47,765 nucleotides of DNA from the NCBI RefSeq assembly GCF_008728965.1, contig NZ_VSMC01000025.1, positions 1-47,765 of the forward strand. Reading direction: 5' to 3'. A program made the position numbers and the translations under genes. Shown here in pieces: positions 34,760 to 43,422 of this stretch. Origin of the DNA: Heminiphilus faecis (GTDB lineage: Bacteria > Bacteroidota > Bacteroidia > Bacteroidales > Muribaculaceae). How positions within the stretch are numbered: position 1 is the stretch's first letter; each line of letters opens with the position of its first letter. The notes below the pieces were generated by a model. The model saw only the letters and a list, made by a program, of their open reading frames with translations, did not search any database and was not told where the DNA came from.

Positions 34760-34799
34760 GGCCTATCGGGTTACGTCATTTCACGTGGCCCAATAGGTC
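34760..34799. promoter_or_regulatory. 17-bp hairpin between convergent genes
   Basis: Arms 34760-34776 and 34783-34799 pair over 17 positions (one C-A mismatch, three G-U pairs) with loop CATTTC. It straddles the stop codon of the MurU-like gene. No T tract follows on either strand, so it may act as a 3'-end stabiliser or a T-less bidirectional terminator. Confidence 0.55.
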
Positions 34800-35516
34800 A
34801 GCAGCCGCAGCAAGCGTGCTGTGTTTCCCGATATCAAACCAATAGTATCCACAATCGGGCTCGTAACTTTTTATAATCATGTCGCGGCATACGCTTATAT
34901 AGAACGGAATAATCGAAAACGGCCGTAGCGGCGCATACTCGCACAACGGCTTCAGCATTGACGGCGATATGACATGTATGCCTCCGAACGCGCGCATACC
35001 GAGTCCTGTCATATCCAGTCCGTGAGGAAGCACCTCGCCCGTCGATACATTGGTCCACCCTTTCATACGCTTTTCTCGGTCAAAAAGTAGGTACCGCGAC
35101 GTAGCCCGATCAGAAGTCAATAATGTGGCGTCAGCTCCCGATTCACAGTGACAGCGGTATAATCTGCCGAGGTCAAGATCAGTAAGTATGTCTACATTAT
35201 GCACGAGAAACGGCTCGCCGCCGTCAAGCAACGCCGAAGCGGCTGCAATGCCGCCGCCTGTGTCAAGCAACAGCTGCCTCTCGTCGCTCACTTTTATATC
35301 TATGCCGAAATATCCGTTATTTTCAAGAAAATCCTCTATCTTATCGGCAAAATGATGCACATTTATCACCACCTCATCAAACCCGTAACGGACCAGATTC
35401 ATGATGACACGCTGCAACGCCGGCACTCCGGCCACCTCAACAAGAGCCTTGGGCCGGTTCTCGGTCAAAGGGAGCAGCCGAGTACCCAACCCGGCTGCAA
35501 AAATCATAGCTTTCAT
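34776..35516 (-). CDS. murU: MurU-like sugar-1-phosphate nucleotidyltransferase
   Basis: A 246-residue cytoplasmic nucleotidyltransferase. The N-terminal signature AAGLGTRLLPLTENRPKALVEV binds the nucleotide; DTGGGIAAA and the metal-binding HNVDILTDLD follow in the usual order. Size and motifs match MurU, which makes UDP-MurNAc from MurNAc-1-phosphate and UTP and so bypasses de novo synthesis (fosfomycin-insensitive salvage). The assignment rests mostly on the ATGA overlap with the upstream AmgK-like kinase, the same pairing known from Pseudomonas. A GDP-mannose or glucose-1-phosphate transferase remains possible. The stop codon lies in a strong hairpin. Confidence 0.8.
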   Translation of the reverse strand: MKAMIFAAGLGTRLLPLTENRPKALVEVAGVPALQRVIMNLVRYGFDEVVINVHHFADKIEDFLENNGYFGIDIKVSDERQLLLDTGGGIAAASALLDGGEPFLVHNVDILTDLDLGRLYRCHCESGADATLLTSDRATSRYLLFDREKRMKGWTNVSTGEVLPHGLDMTGLGMRAFGGIHVISPSMLKPLCEYAPLRPFSIIPFYISVCRDMIIKSYEPDCGYYWFDIGKHSTLAAAADLLGHVK

Positions 35517-36997
35517 CGGTTTTGTTCAGTACGAGGATTAAATGTTTCTCTGATACCGCGTTCAAAGTGAGTCAACTCGACACGCACGTCAGGATAGGCC
35601 TTGTGTATATAACGCGCCAGACAATCGGCACAATATACCGAGCGATGCCGGCCTCCGGTACATCCGAAACTTACCATCAGATCGGTGAAACCACGCTCGC
35701 GGTATACCGCCACCGAACGGTCGACCATCTTGCACGCCTCGTCGACAAAGTCTTTGATATCGCTTTTTGTCTCAAGAAAATCTATCACCTCGCTATCGCG
35801 GCCCGACAGCTTCTTATATTCATCATAACGTCCGGGGTTGTGGAGCGCCCTGCAGTCAAATACAAAACCGCCTCCGTTGCCCGATATATCGCGCGGTATG
35901 CCATGACGATTGTAACCGAAACTCGCCACTTTCACAGTCAACTTATCGGCAGGCTCAACCCGCCGGTAACGCGGTATAGCCGCCACCTCCCGCAAGAGCT
36001 GACACAGATACCCGTACCGTGATTCAATCCTCGGCTCAAGACCTTTTACATTTTCAAGCGCATACGGTATGCTCTGCACGAAATGCGACTTGCCCTCGAA
36101 GTTGCCTCTGTAACCGTAAGCGCCAAGTACCTGAAGCAGGCGAAACAGCACAAAGTCATCAAGATGACGGCAAAATTCAACCCGGTCTATGTCGGCATAC
36201 CGCTTGGCACTGTCAAGATAAGCCGTTATCAGCTTCTCCCGCAATCTATCGGGATAAGAGGCCTTGGCCTGCCACAGAAAAGAAGCTACGTCATAATAGC
36301 ACGGACCACGGCGTCCGCCCTGAAAATCGATAAACCATGGTGCACCGTCTTTTATCATGACATTGCGCGACTGGAAATCACGATACATGAACACATCGCT
36401 CTTCGCCTCGAGCAACGCCATGGCAAGCCTGTCAAACTGTTTCTCCAAAAGCGACTCATTGTACCTCACGCCCGACGGCAACAGAAAACAATATTTAAAG
36501 TAATTCAGATCCCATGAGACAGACACATAGTCCATCTGCGGCACGGGAAGGCGGTTTATGTCAAGTCCGGCGATACCGCGCCACTGAAAGTCGGCCAAGG
36601 CTGCAATCGTCTTTTTAAGCATGTCGATAATATCGTCATTCCACTCTCCCCCGTCACGTCCGCGGGCAATGTAGTCAAACAGCGACATATCGCCAAGATC
36701 CTCCACCAGATAATGTGCGCCCGAGTCGCTTACCGCGAGGACCTCAGGCACCGGCAACCCCTTGTCATAAAAATTCTCGGCGAGATAAACAAACGTATTG
36801 TTCTCGCTTAAATCCTCACTTGATACACCTACTACATCCACGACTCCCGACAGCCTGTAATAACGGCGGTTAGAGCCGGCACCCGGCATACGCACCACTG
36901 CTTGGGGGAATATTCCGGTGATACGCTCATAAAGTATCGACAATACCTGTTCGTCGTCACCGCCGTACGATATATTCTTAACTATACTGTCATACAT
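35513..36997 (-). CDS. AmgK-like sugar kinase fused to RapZ C-terminal domain
   Basis: A 494-residue fusion. Residues 1-345 are an aminoglycoside-phosphotransferase-fold kinase close to AmgK (anomeric MurNAc/GlcNAc kinase): GSNRRYYRL, VEDLGD, YRDFQSRNVM (Asp207, Asn212; Tyr replaces the usual His) and IDFQGGRRGP (Asp224). Residues 354-484 match the RapZ C-terminal domain: VFDCRALHNPGRYDEY, GRDSEVIDFLE and SFGCTGGRHRSV. In E. coli this part binds GlcN6P and, with RNA, controls GlmS levels. The RapZ N-terminal ATPase is absent. The stop overlaps the MurU-like start, so the pair is coupled. A possible -7 box (TATCTTTA) lies at 37022-37029. I infer a kinase regulated by, or reporting, amino-sugar levels. 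Confidence 0.88.
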   Translation of the reverse strand: MYDSIVKNISYGGDDEQVLSILYERITGIFPQAVVRMPGAGSNRRYYRLSGVVDVVGVSSEDLSENNTFVYLAENFYDKGLPVPEVLAVSDSGAHYLVEDLGDMSLFDYIARGRDGGEWNDDIIDMLKKTIAALADFQWRGIAGLDINRLPVPQMDYVSVSWDLNYFKYCFLLPSGVRYNESLLEKQFDRLAMALLEAKSDVFMYRDFQSRNVMIKDGAPWFIDFQGGRRGPCYYDVASFLWQAKASYPDRLREKLITAYLDSAKRYADIDRVEFCRHLDDFVLFRLLQVLGAYGYRGNFEGKSHFVQSIPYALENVKGLEPRIESRYGYLCQLLREVAAIPRYRRVEPADKLTVKVASFGYNRHGIPRDISGNGGGFVFDCRALHNPGRYDEYKKLSGRDSEVIDFLETKSDIKDFVDEACKMVDRSVAVYRERGFTDLMVSFGCTGGRHRSVYCADCLARYIHKAYPDVRVELTHFERGIRETFNPRTEQNR

Positions 36998-37138
36998 AGC
37001 AATTCCATCATATTTTGTTGGTAAAGATAATCAATCTCAGACAATATACTGATATGCCCCAATCATTTTTTATCACAAATATCGGCTGACACAGATTCTT
37101 TTTTGACAATGCAGACAATAAATCTCGTTGTTTTTACT

Positions 37139-37146
37139 TAATTTTG
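37139..37146 (+). promoter_or_regulatory. -7 box for the aminotransferase gene
   Basis: TAATTTTG is a perfect -7 match 24 bp before the start codon. No clear -33 element is seen. The divergent gap from 36998 shows nothing else I can name. Confidence 0.45.
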
Positions 37147-37170
37147 TGTATTAATATATTCTGACAGATT

Positions 37171-38370
37171 ATGCCAAATGTTTCACAACGAGGGACTGAA
37201 ATGCCTGCGTCGCCTATACGCCGGTTGGTTCCGCTCGCAAACGCAGCCAAAGACCGAGGTATAAAAGTATACCACCTTAACATAGGACAGCCCGATGTAC
37301 CCACCCCCAAAGAGGGCCTCGACGCGCTGAAACACATTGACCGCACCGTGCTCGAATACAGCCCTTCGGAGGGCCTGCTGTCCTTGCGTCGCAAACTACA
37401 CCAGTATTACAAGACGTATAACATCGATGTGGATGTCGAAGACATAATAGTGACCACCGGCGGCTCGGAAGCGGTGTTGTTTGCTTTTTTAGCCTGCCTT
37501 GACCCGGGCGACGAGATAATCGTGCCGGAGCCGGCGTATGCCAACTATATGGCTTTCGCCATATCGGCCGGGGCAAAAATCATAACAGTGCCGTCAAGTA
37601 TAGAAGAGGGCTTCGCGCTTCCTCCTGTGGAAAAATTTGAAGAGCTCATCACCCCCAAGACCAAAGGCATACTTATCTGCAATCCCAACAATCCCACAGG
37701 TTACCTGTATACGATGAAGGAGATGCTGCAGATAAGGGATCTGGTAAAAAAATACGATCTGTTTCTGTTTTCCGATGAGGTATATCGCGAATTCTGCTAT
37801 ACGGGAGCACCCTATATATCGGCGTTTCACCTACCCGACATCGAAAATCAGGTAGTGCTCATCGACTCGGTATCAAAACGTTACAACGAGTGCGGCATAC
37901 GCATAGGCGCGCTCATCACCAAACACGAGGAGCTGAAAAAAAATATAATGAAGTTCTGCCAAGCCCGTCTAAGCCCTCCGCTTTTAGGACAGATAGTGGC
38001 CGAAGCTTCGATTGACACACCCAAGGAATACATGCTTGAGACCTATAACGAATATGTGGAACGGCGCAAATTCCTTATAGACCAGCTTAACAAAATTCCG
38101 GGATGTTACTCACCCATACCCATGGGCGCGTTTTACACCGTAGTAAAACTGCCAGTGGATAACGCCGACCGCTTCTGCGAATGGTGTCTCGAACACTTCG
38201 ATTATGAAGGCCAGACCATATTTATGGCTCCGGCATCAGGCTTTTATACGACGCCGGGCATGGGCAAAGATGAAGTGCGTATAGCCTATATTTTGCGTAA
38301 AGAGGAGCTTGCCAAAGCCATAAAGGTACTTGCCGAAGCACTGAAAGCCTACCCCGGGCGCACTATATGA
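37171..38370 (+). CDS. PLP-dependent aminotransferase, class I/II
   Basis: A 399-residue fold-type I aminotransferase. LNIGQPDVPTP near residue 36, TTGGSEAVLFAF (phosphate-binding loop), ICNPNNPTGYLY, SDEVYREF and SVSKRYNECGIRIG (PLP lysine) with the C-terminal VRIAY (substrate-carboxylate Arg) give the full active site. It belongs to the aspartate-aminotransferase-like branch common in Bacteroidota. The substrate cannot be read from sequence; aspartate or aromatic amino acids are likely. The stop overlaps the start of the permease gene (ATGA), an unusual partner with no obvious functional link. Confidence 0.9.
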   Translation: MPNVSQRGTEMPASPIRRLVPLANAAKDRGIKVYHLNIGQPDVPTPKEGLDALKHIDRTVLEYSPSEGLLSLRRKLHQYYKTYNIDVDVEDIIVTTGGSEAVLFAFLACLDPGDEIIVPEPAYANYMAFAISAGAKIITVPSSIEEGFALPPVEKFEELITPKTKGILICNPNNPTGYLYTMKEMLQIRDLVKKYDLFLFSDEVYREFCYTGAPYISAFHLPDIENQVVLIDSVSKRYNECGIRIGALITKHEELKKNIMKFCQARLSPPLLGQIVAEASIDTPKEYMLETYNEYVERRKFLIDQLNKIPGCYSPIPMGAFYTVVKLPVDNADRFCEWCLEHFDYEGQTIFMAPASGFYTTPGMGKDEVRIAYILRKEELAKAIKVLAEALKAYPGRTI

Positions 38371-39614
38371 GCTACGAACTCTTTATTGCCCGACGGCTGC
38401 GACTGAACCGTGAAGGCCGGCGCGGCCTATCGACAAGCATCGTCATAGCCATTGCGGGTATAGCGCTGGCCATCATGATAATGATGGCTTCGCTATGTAT
38501 TGTGCTCGGCTTCAAAGACGAGATACGCAACAAGGTCATGGGCTTCGACTCACATGTCACCATACACCCCGAGTCATCGGATTATGACGAGGAAGCGTAT
38601 CTGACCCTGACACCGGAGCTCACCGACATAATAAAACGTACCGGAGAGTTCACATCGGCATCGCTCGTACTGCAGCAGACAGGTGTCATTAAGACTGAAG
38701 ACAACTTCCAAGCAGTCATTGTCAAAGGCATAGAGGCGGGCGACGGCTTTGACTTCGTGCGCGACAATATAGTGGAAGGCTCACTGCCTGAAAGCGACAC
38801 TGCCGAGAACCGCAACAAAGTAGCTGTATCGCAGACAACGGCGCGTGCACTGCAACTGCACCCCGGCGACCGCATATATGCCTACTTCTTCATTGACGGG
38901 GCCGTAAAGACCCGCCGCATAGAGGTGGCTGCAATCTATGACACTCACTTCGGCGACTATGACAAATTATATATCTTCGCCCCGCTGTCATTCACGCAGA
39001 GCATATGCGGCACAGACAGTCTCTCGGGCAATCGCTTGGAACTGAAAACGGCCGATACATACAGGATAAACGAGGCAGCCATGCACCTTCAGGAAGCCAT
39101 GATGGATAGCGCGGAAAACGGACACCTACAAGGCATGTACAGCATAAGCAGCGTACTTGATACGGCAATGATGTATTTCAACTGGCTCGAACTGCTCGAC
39201 ACCAACGTAGCCGTCATTCTCATACTCATGATGATTGTGGCAGGTTTCACTCTGATATCAAGCCTGTTTATCATCATACTCGAAAGAGTCAACATGATAG
39301 GCATACTTAAAGCTCTCGGAGCGACTAACGGCGAAATACGCCGCATATTCATATACATGGCCCAGAAAATCGTGATACGCGGCATGATTATCGGCGACAT
39401 AACCGGCATAACACTGCTACTGCTGCAGCAACACTACAGAATACTGCCATTGAATCCCGACTCCTACTACCTCAACTATGTGCCGGTAGAAATCAACTGG
39501 CCATACATCATACTGCTAAACATAGGAGTATTTGTCATATCGGGCCTCACAATAATAGTGCCCAGTCATGCAGTGTCATCCATCAGTCCCTGCCGCACAA
39601 TACGTTACGAATAA
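38367..39614 (+). CDS. ABC transporter permease, FtsX/LolC-LolE-like
   Basis: A 415-residue inner-membrane protein of the MacB/FtsX permease class. One N-terminal hydrophobic segment (about 23-47) is followed by a ~220-residue periplasmic domain and three C-terminal segments (about 275-300, 320-350, 370-395). The start YELFIARRLRLNREGRRGLSTSIVIAIAGIA and ILKALGATNGEIRRIF resemble LolC/LolE, which pull lipoproteins from the inner membrane. No ATPase gene is adjacent, so the partner must be elsewhere. It shares an ATGA overlap with the aminotransferase gene. Confidence 0.83.
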   Translation: MSYELFIARRLRLNREGRRGLSTSIVIAIAGIALAIMIMMASLCIVLGFKDEIRNKVMGFDSHVTIHPESSDYDEEAYLTLTPELTDIIKRTGEFTSASLVLQQTGVIKTEDNFQAVIVKGIEAGDGFDFVRDNIVEGSLPESDTAENRNKVAVSQTTARALQLHPGDRIYAYFFIDGAVKTRRIEVAAIYDTHFGDYDKLYIFAPLSFTQSICGTDSLSGNRLELKTADTYRINEAAMHLQEAMMDSAENGHLQGMYSISSVLDTAMMYFNWLELLDTNVAVILILMMIVAGFTLISSLFIIILERVNMIGILKALGATNGEIRRIFIYMAQKIVIRGMIIGDITGITLLLLQQHYRILPLNPDSYYLNYVPVEINWPYIILLNIGVFVISGLTIIVPSHAVSSISPCRTIRYE

Positions 39615-39705
39615 ATATGTATACGTTCATGACCTATTTATGCTCTAAAATTGTTATTGAAATATTAAGTATAGCTAAATACCCTGTATTTTAGATTTTT
39701 TGAAC

Positions 39706-39713
39706 TATCTTTG
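39706..39713 (+). promoter_or_regulatory. -7 box for rsfS-ftsH
   Basis: TATCTTTG is a perfect -7 match 18 bp before the rsfS start. The -33 region is weak. Confidence 0.55.
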
Positions 39714-39731
39714 CAAACAATTTAACTATAA

Positions 39732-40091
39732 ATGAATAAGAATACGGATATTGTAAAATTCATCATCGAGGGAATTCAGGATCGCAAAGGAAAACAGATT
39801 TCCGTAGTGGACCTAAGCGCCATTGAAGGCGCAGCAGCCAACCGCTTTATAATATGTCAGGGATCATCGAACATGCAGGTTGCAGCGATAGCCGACAGTA
39901 TTAGAGATAAAGTACGCGAAGAGTGCGGCGTCAAGCCGTACAACTACGACGGATATCAGAATTCACAATGGATAGTAATCGACTACGGCGATACATTCGT
40001 ACATGTGTTTCTTCCCGACGTGCGCCAATACTATAATCTTGAGGAATTATGGAGCGACGCCGACATCAACGAAATACCAGATCTCGATTAA
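39732..40091 (+). CDS. rsfS: Ribosome silencing factor RsfS
   Basis: A 119-residue protein of the RsfS/Iojap family, which binds uL14 on the large subunit and blocks subunit joining when nutrients are short. Family landmarks are the start KFIIEGIQDRKGKQISVVDLS, FIICQGSSNMQVAAIADSI, NYDGYQNSQWIVIDYGDTFVHVFLPDVRQYYNLEELW. Full length. It precedes ftsH by 64 bp and shares its direction; rsfS next to ftsH is a recurrent pairing in Bacteroidota. Confidence 0.95.
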   Translation: MNKNTDIVKFIIEGIQDRKGKQISVVDLSAIEGAAANRFIICQGSSNMQVAAIADSIRDKVREECGVKPYNYDGYQNSQWIVIDYGDTFVHVFLPDVRQYYNLEELWSDADINEIPDLD

Positions 40092-40155
40092 GAGGTGTTT
40101 TAATGACACTGCCTCTTGACAAACCTAAACGTATCATATCATTCATCGTCCCCAT

Positions 40156-42192
40156 ATGAAACCGGACCCGAAAAAAAAGACCATAAAATTCAGCCTGTAC
40201 TGGATGTATGCCATCATACTTCTCGTACTCGGCGGATTGTATTACCTCGACCAGAACTCCATAACCAAGGAGGTTACATACTCAGAATTTGAGAAGTATG
40301 TCACTGAAGGCGGAGTGGAAAAAATAGTCGTGTACACAAACAAAAACGAGGCGGAAGCATTTATCACCGACTCCCTTGCATCCAAGATATTCGCACCCTC
40401 GCAATACACTCAGGGAGAACATCACGATGTAAAGATAACGACATCCATACCGAGCGCCGACAAGCTTCAGGACAAAATAGACCAATGGCAGAAAGACGGT
40501 GTATTCACTGGCTCCGTATCATTTGAAAAAGGCAGCGACTTTATGGCCATGTTCTGGTCAATCGCCCCCATACTTCTGCTTATCGTGTTCTGGTTTGTGT
40601 TTATGCGCCATATGTCGGGTAAAGGCGACGGCAGCGGCGGAGTGTTCAACGTAGGCAAATCAAAGGCCAAGGTATTTGACAAGGACGGCCCCATTCAGGT
40701 CACATTCAAAGATGTGGCAGGATTGTCGGAGGCCAAGACTGAAGTTGAAGAGATAGTGGAGTTTCTTAAAAATCCGCAACGCTACACCGACCTCGGAGGC
40801 AAGATACCCAAGGGCGCACTCCTTGTAGGCCCTCCCGGAACCGGTAAGACGCTGCTTGCCAAAGCCGTGGCCGGAGAAGCCAATGTGCCGTTCTTCTCCA
40901 TGTCAGGATCCGACTTTGTGGAGATGTTTGTCGGCGTTGGAGCATCACGTGTGCGCGACCTCTTCCGTCAAGCCAAGGAGAAAGCACCCTGTATAGTATT
41001 TATAGACGAAATCGATGCCGTAGGACGCGCACGAGGCCGCAATCCAAACATGGGAGCCAACGACGAACGAGAGAACACTCTCAACCAGCTCCTTACGGAA
41101 ATGGACGGTTTCGGTTCAAACAGCGGAGTCATAATACTCGCCGCAACCAACCGCGCCGATATACTTGACAAGGCCCTTATGCGTGCCGGACGATTTGACC
41201 GGCAGATATATGTCGACCTACCCGACCTGAATGACCGTGTAGCCATATTTAACGTGCATCTGCGCAACATCAAGACCGATAACTCGCTTGACGTCGAACT
41301 GCTCGCCCGCCAGACTCCGGGCTTCTCGGGTGCTGACATCGCCAATGTATGCAATGAGGCAGCCCTTATTGCAGCGCGCCGCAACAAAAAAAGCGTGCAG
41401 AAGCAGGATTTCAACGATGCTGTAGACCGCATAATAGGCGGTCTTGAAAAGAGGTCCAAAATCACTACTGACGAAGAAAAGCATGCAATTGCCGTACATG
41501 AAGCCGGGCACGCCACCATTTCATGGCATCTGCGCTACGCCAGCCCGCTGATCAAGGTTACAATTGTACCACGCGGAAAAGCTCTCGGAGCGGCATGGTA
41601 TCTTCCTGAAGAGCGCCAGATAACTCCCTCGGAAGCTCTGCTTGACGAGATGTGCTCGACCCTCGGAGGCCGCGCGGCCGAAGAACTGTTCCTCGGACAT
41701 ATATCAACCGGGGCGGCCAACGACCTTGAGCGCGTGACCAAACTGGCCTACGCGATGGTGGCCTATTACGGTATGAGCGATCGACTGCCCAACCTTTGCT
41801 ATTACGACTCAACAGGTCAGGAATACGGCTTCTCGAAGCCCTACAGCGAAGAGCGCGCCAAAGACATAGACGCCGAGGTGTCGCGTATAATAAACGAACA
41901 GTATGAGAGAGCCAAGGAGATTCTGCGCAAACATGCCGAAGGCCATAAACAGCTTGCCGAAGTGCTGATAGCCCGCGAAGTGATATTTACGGAAGATGTG
42001 GAACACATATTCGGCAAACGCCAGTGGATATCACGCACCGACGAAATATTTGCGGGACGCCAGCTTGAAGAGGGCAAGAAAGAGGACATTGAAGAAAAGG
42101 CAGGCGAAAGCGAGCAACCGGCTGAACAATCCGACGATGCTCCGGCGACAATTGTTCCTCCGGAAATCCCGCCCATCCCCAAATCGGAATAA
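40156..42192 (+). CDS. ftsH: ATP-dependent zinc metalloprotease FtsH
   Basis: A 678-residue membrane-anchored AAA+ protease that degrades misfolded membrane proteins and short-lived regulators. Two N-terminal membrane segments (about 13-30 and 130-150) flank a periplasmic domain. The AAA module has Walker A GPPGTGKT, Walker [12 protein letters not shown] and the second region of homology [27 protein letters not shown]. The protease site is HEAGH at residues 448-452. A Glu/Pro-rich tail (about 640-678) ends the protein. Usually a phosphatidate cytidylyltransferase gene follows in Bacteroidota; here an opposite-strand gene follows instead. Confidence 0.98.
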   Translation: MKPDPKKKTIKFSLYWMYAIILLVLGGLYYLDQNSITKEVTYSEFEKYVTEGGVEKIVVYTNKNEAEAFITDSLASKIFAPSQYTQGEHHDVKITTSIPSADKLQDKIDQWQKDGVFTGSVSFEKGSDFMAMFWSIAPILLLIVFWFVFMRHMSGKGDGSGGVFNVGKSKAKVFDKDGPIQVTFKDVAGLSEAKTEVEEIVEFLKNPQRYTDLGGKIPKGALLVGPPGTGKTLLAKAVAGEANVPFFSMSGSDFVEMFVGVGASRVRDLFRQAKEKAPCIVFIDEIDAVGRARGRNPNMGANDERENTLNQLLTEMDGFGSNSGVIILAATNRADILDKALMRAGRFDRQIYVDLPDLNDRVAIFNVHLRNIKTDNSLDVELLARQTPGFSGADIANVCNEAALIAARRNKKSVQKQDFNDAVDRIIGGLEKRSKITTDEEKHAIAVHEAGHATISWHLRYASPLIKVTIVPRGKALGAAWYLPEERQITPSEALLDEMCSTLGGRAAEELFLGHISTGAANDLERVTKLAYAMVAYYGMSDRLPNLCYYDSTGQEYGFSKPYSEERAKDIDAEVSRIINEQYERAKEILRKHAEGHKQLAEVLIAREVIFTEDVEHIFGKRQWISRTDEIFAGRQLEEGKKEDIEEKAGESEQPAEQSDDAPATIVPPEIPPIPKSE

Positions 42193-42246
42193 AGAACGGC
42201 AGGAGTGCAGCCGTAACGGCACACTCGTACACATAACGACCATACT

Positions 42247-42285
42247 ACAGCGCATTACCCGTCAACATCATGGGTAATGCGCTGT
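42247..42285. promoter_or_regulatory. Perfect 14-bp hairpin between convergent genes
   Basis: ACAGCGCATTACCC (42247-42260) and its exact reverse complement (42272-42285) enclose 11 bp. The TAA of the minus-strand DUF6291-like gene (42255-42257) lies inside the arm. No T tract follows on either strand, unlike the other terminators here. Confidence 0.7.
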
Positions 42286-42743
42286 CGGTCTAAGTGGCCC
42301 GTATTGCCGGCAAGGTACTGTTCGAGGTATTCTTTGTAAAGGAAGAGCGGCACACGGTCTATGCCGTTGGAAGACAGCAACGCTGACACACGGTCGATTT
42401 CCGACTTTATATCGCCATGGGTGAAGTTGTAGCGCTTGGCGAGGAGGCGGATATACTTACGGTCCTGCTTTACAAATCGGCCGGCATCTGCGGTGGCGGG
42501 TGTGAGGGGCACTTTAGCCGCTGAATCACGGCGACGGCGCTGATAGGATGCAGCCTTGGCGCGGCGGTCTATGACAGGTTTGAGCAAATTGAACACACAT
42601 TGAGCTATCGGATGCAGGTCGACAGGCTCTGTGCCTGCAGTCTGATACTCCTTTATAGCGTCAACAAGCGATTGCTGCAGTTCTACGGGGAGCATGGCTA
42701 TGGACTCGCTCCATGCCTTGTCAAATTTCGGTGTACGTTTCAT
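42255..42743 (-). CDS. DUF6291-like protein
   Basis: A 162-residue cytoplasmic, basic protein. The N-terminal ~70 residues (FDKAWSESIAMLPVELQQSLVDAIKEYQTAG, HPIAQCVFNLLKPVIDRR) match the DUF6291 pattern, a helical module I associate with Bacteroidota mobile-element and phage proteins. A basic stretch (AASYQRRRRDSAAK) and a helical C-terminus follow. The ATG at 42741-42743 is used because a perfect -7 box at 42777-42784 would place a longer start inside the promoter. Function unknown; DNA binding is possible from the charge. It stands alone between ftsH and the minus-strand operon. Confidence 0.65.
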   Translation of the reverse strand: MKRTPKFDKAWSESIAMLPVELQQSLVDAIKEYQTAGTEPVDLHPIAQCVFNLLKPVIDRRAKAASYQRRRRDSAAKVPLTPATADAGRFVKQDRKYIRLLAKRYNFTHGDIKSEIDRVSALLSSNGIDRVPLFLYKEYLEQYLAGNTGHLDRQRITHDVDG

Positions 42744-42776
42744 AATATGTGATATCGGTTTAATAGTTGTTTTCCG

Positions 42777-42784
42777 CAAAGATA
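42777..42784 (-). promoter_or_regulatory. -7 box for the DUF6291-like gene
   Basis: On the minus strand TATCTTTG is a perfect -7 match, 33 bp before the start codon. No suitable -33 element is seen. Confidence 0.5.
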
Positions 42785-42945
42785 ATATGGCATAACACCG
42801 TTTTTATGCACAATCGGGCGTCAACAGAGCGCGATAAGCAGTAACAGACTATGGACCAGCGTGTTACGACGAGAAAAAATATATAATTATTTTTACATGA
42901 GATGTCACCCGTAAGGCGACGACTCCAAAATAAACGAGTTGGTCT

Positions 42946-42974
42946 AAAAAACACCTTAGCCGGTACTAAAGGTG
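42946..42974 (-). terminator. Intrinsic terminator of the 43-47.6 kb operon
   Basis: Reading the minus strand, CACCTTTAG - TACCGG - CTAAGGTG (one bulged base) is followed directly by TTTTTT. It lies 69 bp past the stop of the MmcQ/YjbR gene. The rest of 42785-43042 shows nothing more. Confidence 0.75.
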
Positions 42975-43042
42975 CGACAACACGGACCGCCAATAAATAG
43001 CAATAACACCTCTTGCCATCAATATTATGCCGGCCAGCCGTA

Positions 43043-43417
43043 TTATCGTGTTTTGCTGTTGACGCGTTTTTTCCTGCTGTACTTTTCCTTTACTATGTCA
43101 AATGACCGTCTGACAAGAGCACGAATCTTATCATCGGGTATGTCACCGTTGAAGTCAAGCTGAATCCAATGCCTTTCACTAAGGTTTATCGGTTTGGCTA
43201 CCGCTGAATATGTGAGTTTTAAATCGTCAATCTCTTCAGGAGTGGATTTGACGTTGACAAAACTGAAGTTGTCCATATCAATCAGACAGAACATATGGTC
43301 GAGCACATAAAACACCAATATCGAGTCATAGCGGCGCGCAAATTTGCCAAAAGGCGTTTTCTCAGCTACATCTCCCAACGAAAGGCAATATTCACGAAAC
43401 TCTTCAATATCCATCAT
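43043..43417 (-). CDS. MmcQ/YjbR family protein
   Basis: A 124-residue protein of the MmcQ/YjbR type (CyaY-like fold, described as DNA-binding). Family features: EEFREYCLSLGDVAEKTPFGK near the start, YVLDHMFCLIDMDNF, VNVKSTPEEIDDLK, and SERHWIQLDFNGDIPDDKIRALVRRSFDIV at the end. Cellular role is poorly known. The start is one of two adjacent ATGs (43417 or 43414). It begins 5 bp after the SIMPL gene stop and is last in the operon, before a terminator. Confidence 0.9.
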   Translation of the reverse strand: MMDIEEFREYCLSLGDVAEKTPFGKFARRYDSILVFYVLDHMFCLIDMDNFSFVNVKSTPEEIDDLKLTYSAVAKPINLSERHWIQLDFNGDIPDDKIRALVRRSFDIVKEKYSRKKRVNSKTR

Positions 43418-43422
43418 GGCTG

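Noticed and set aside
42760-42993. 77-codon minus-strand frame upstream of the DUF6291-like gene
   Set aside because: It covers an operon terminator and a promoter box; no plausible protein features.
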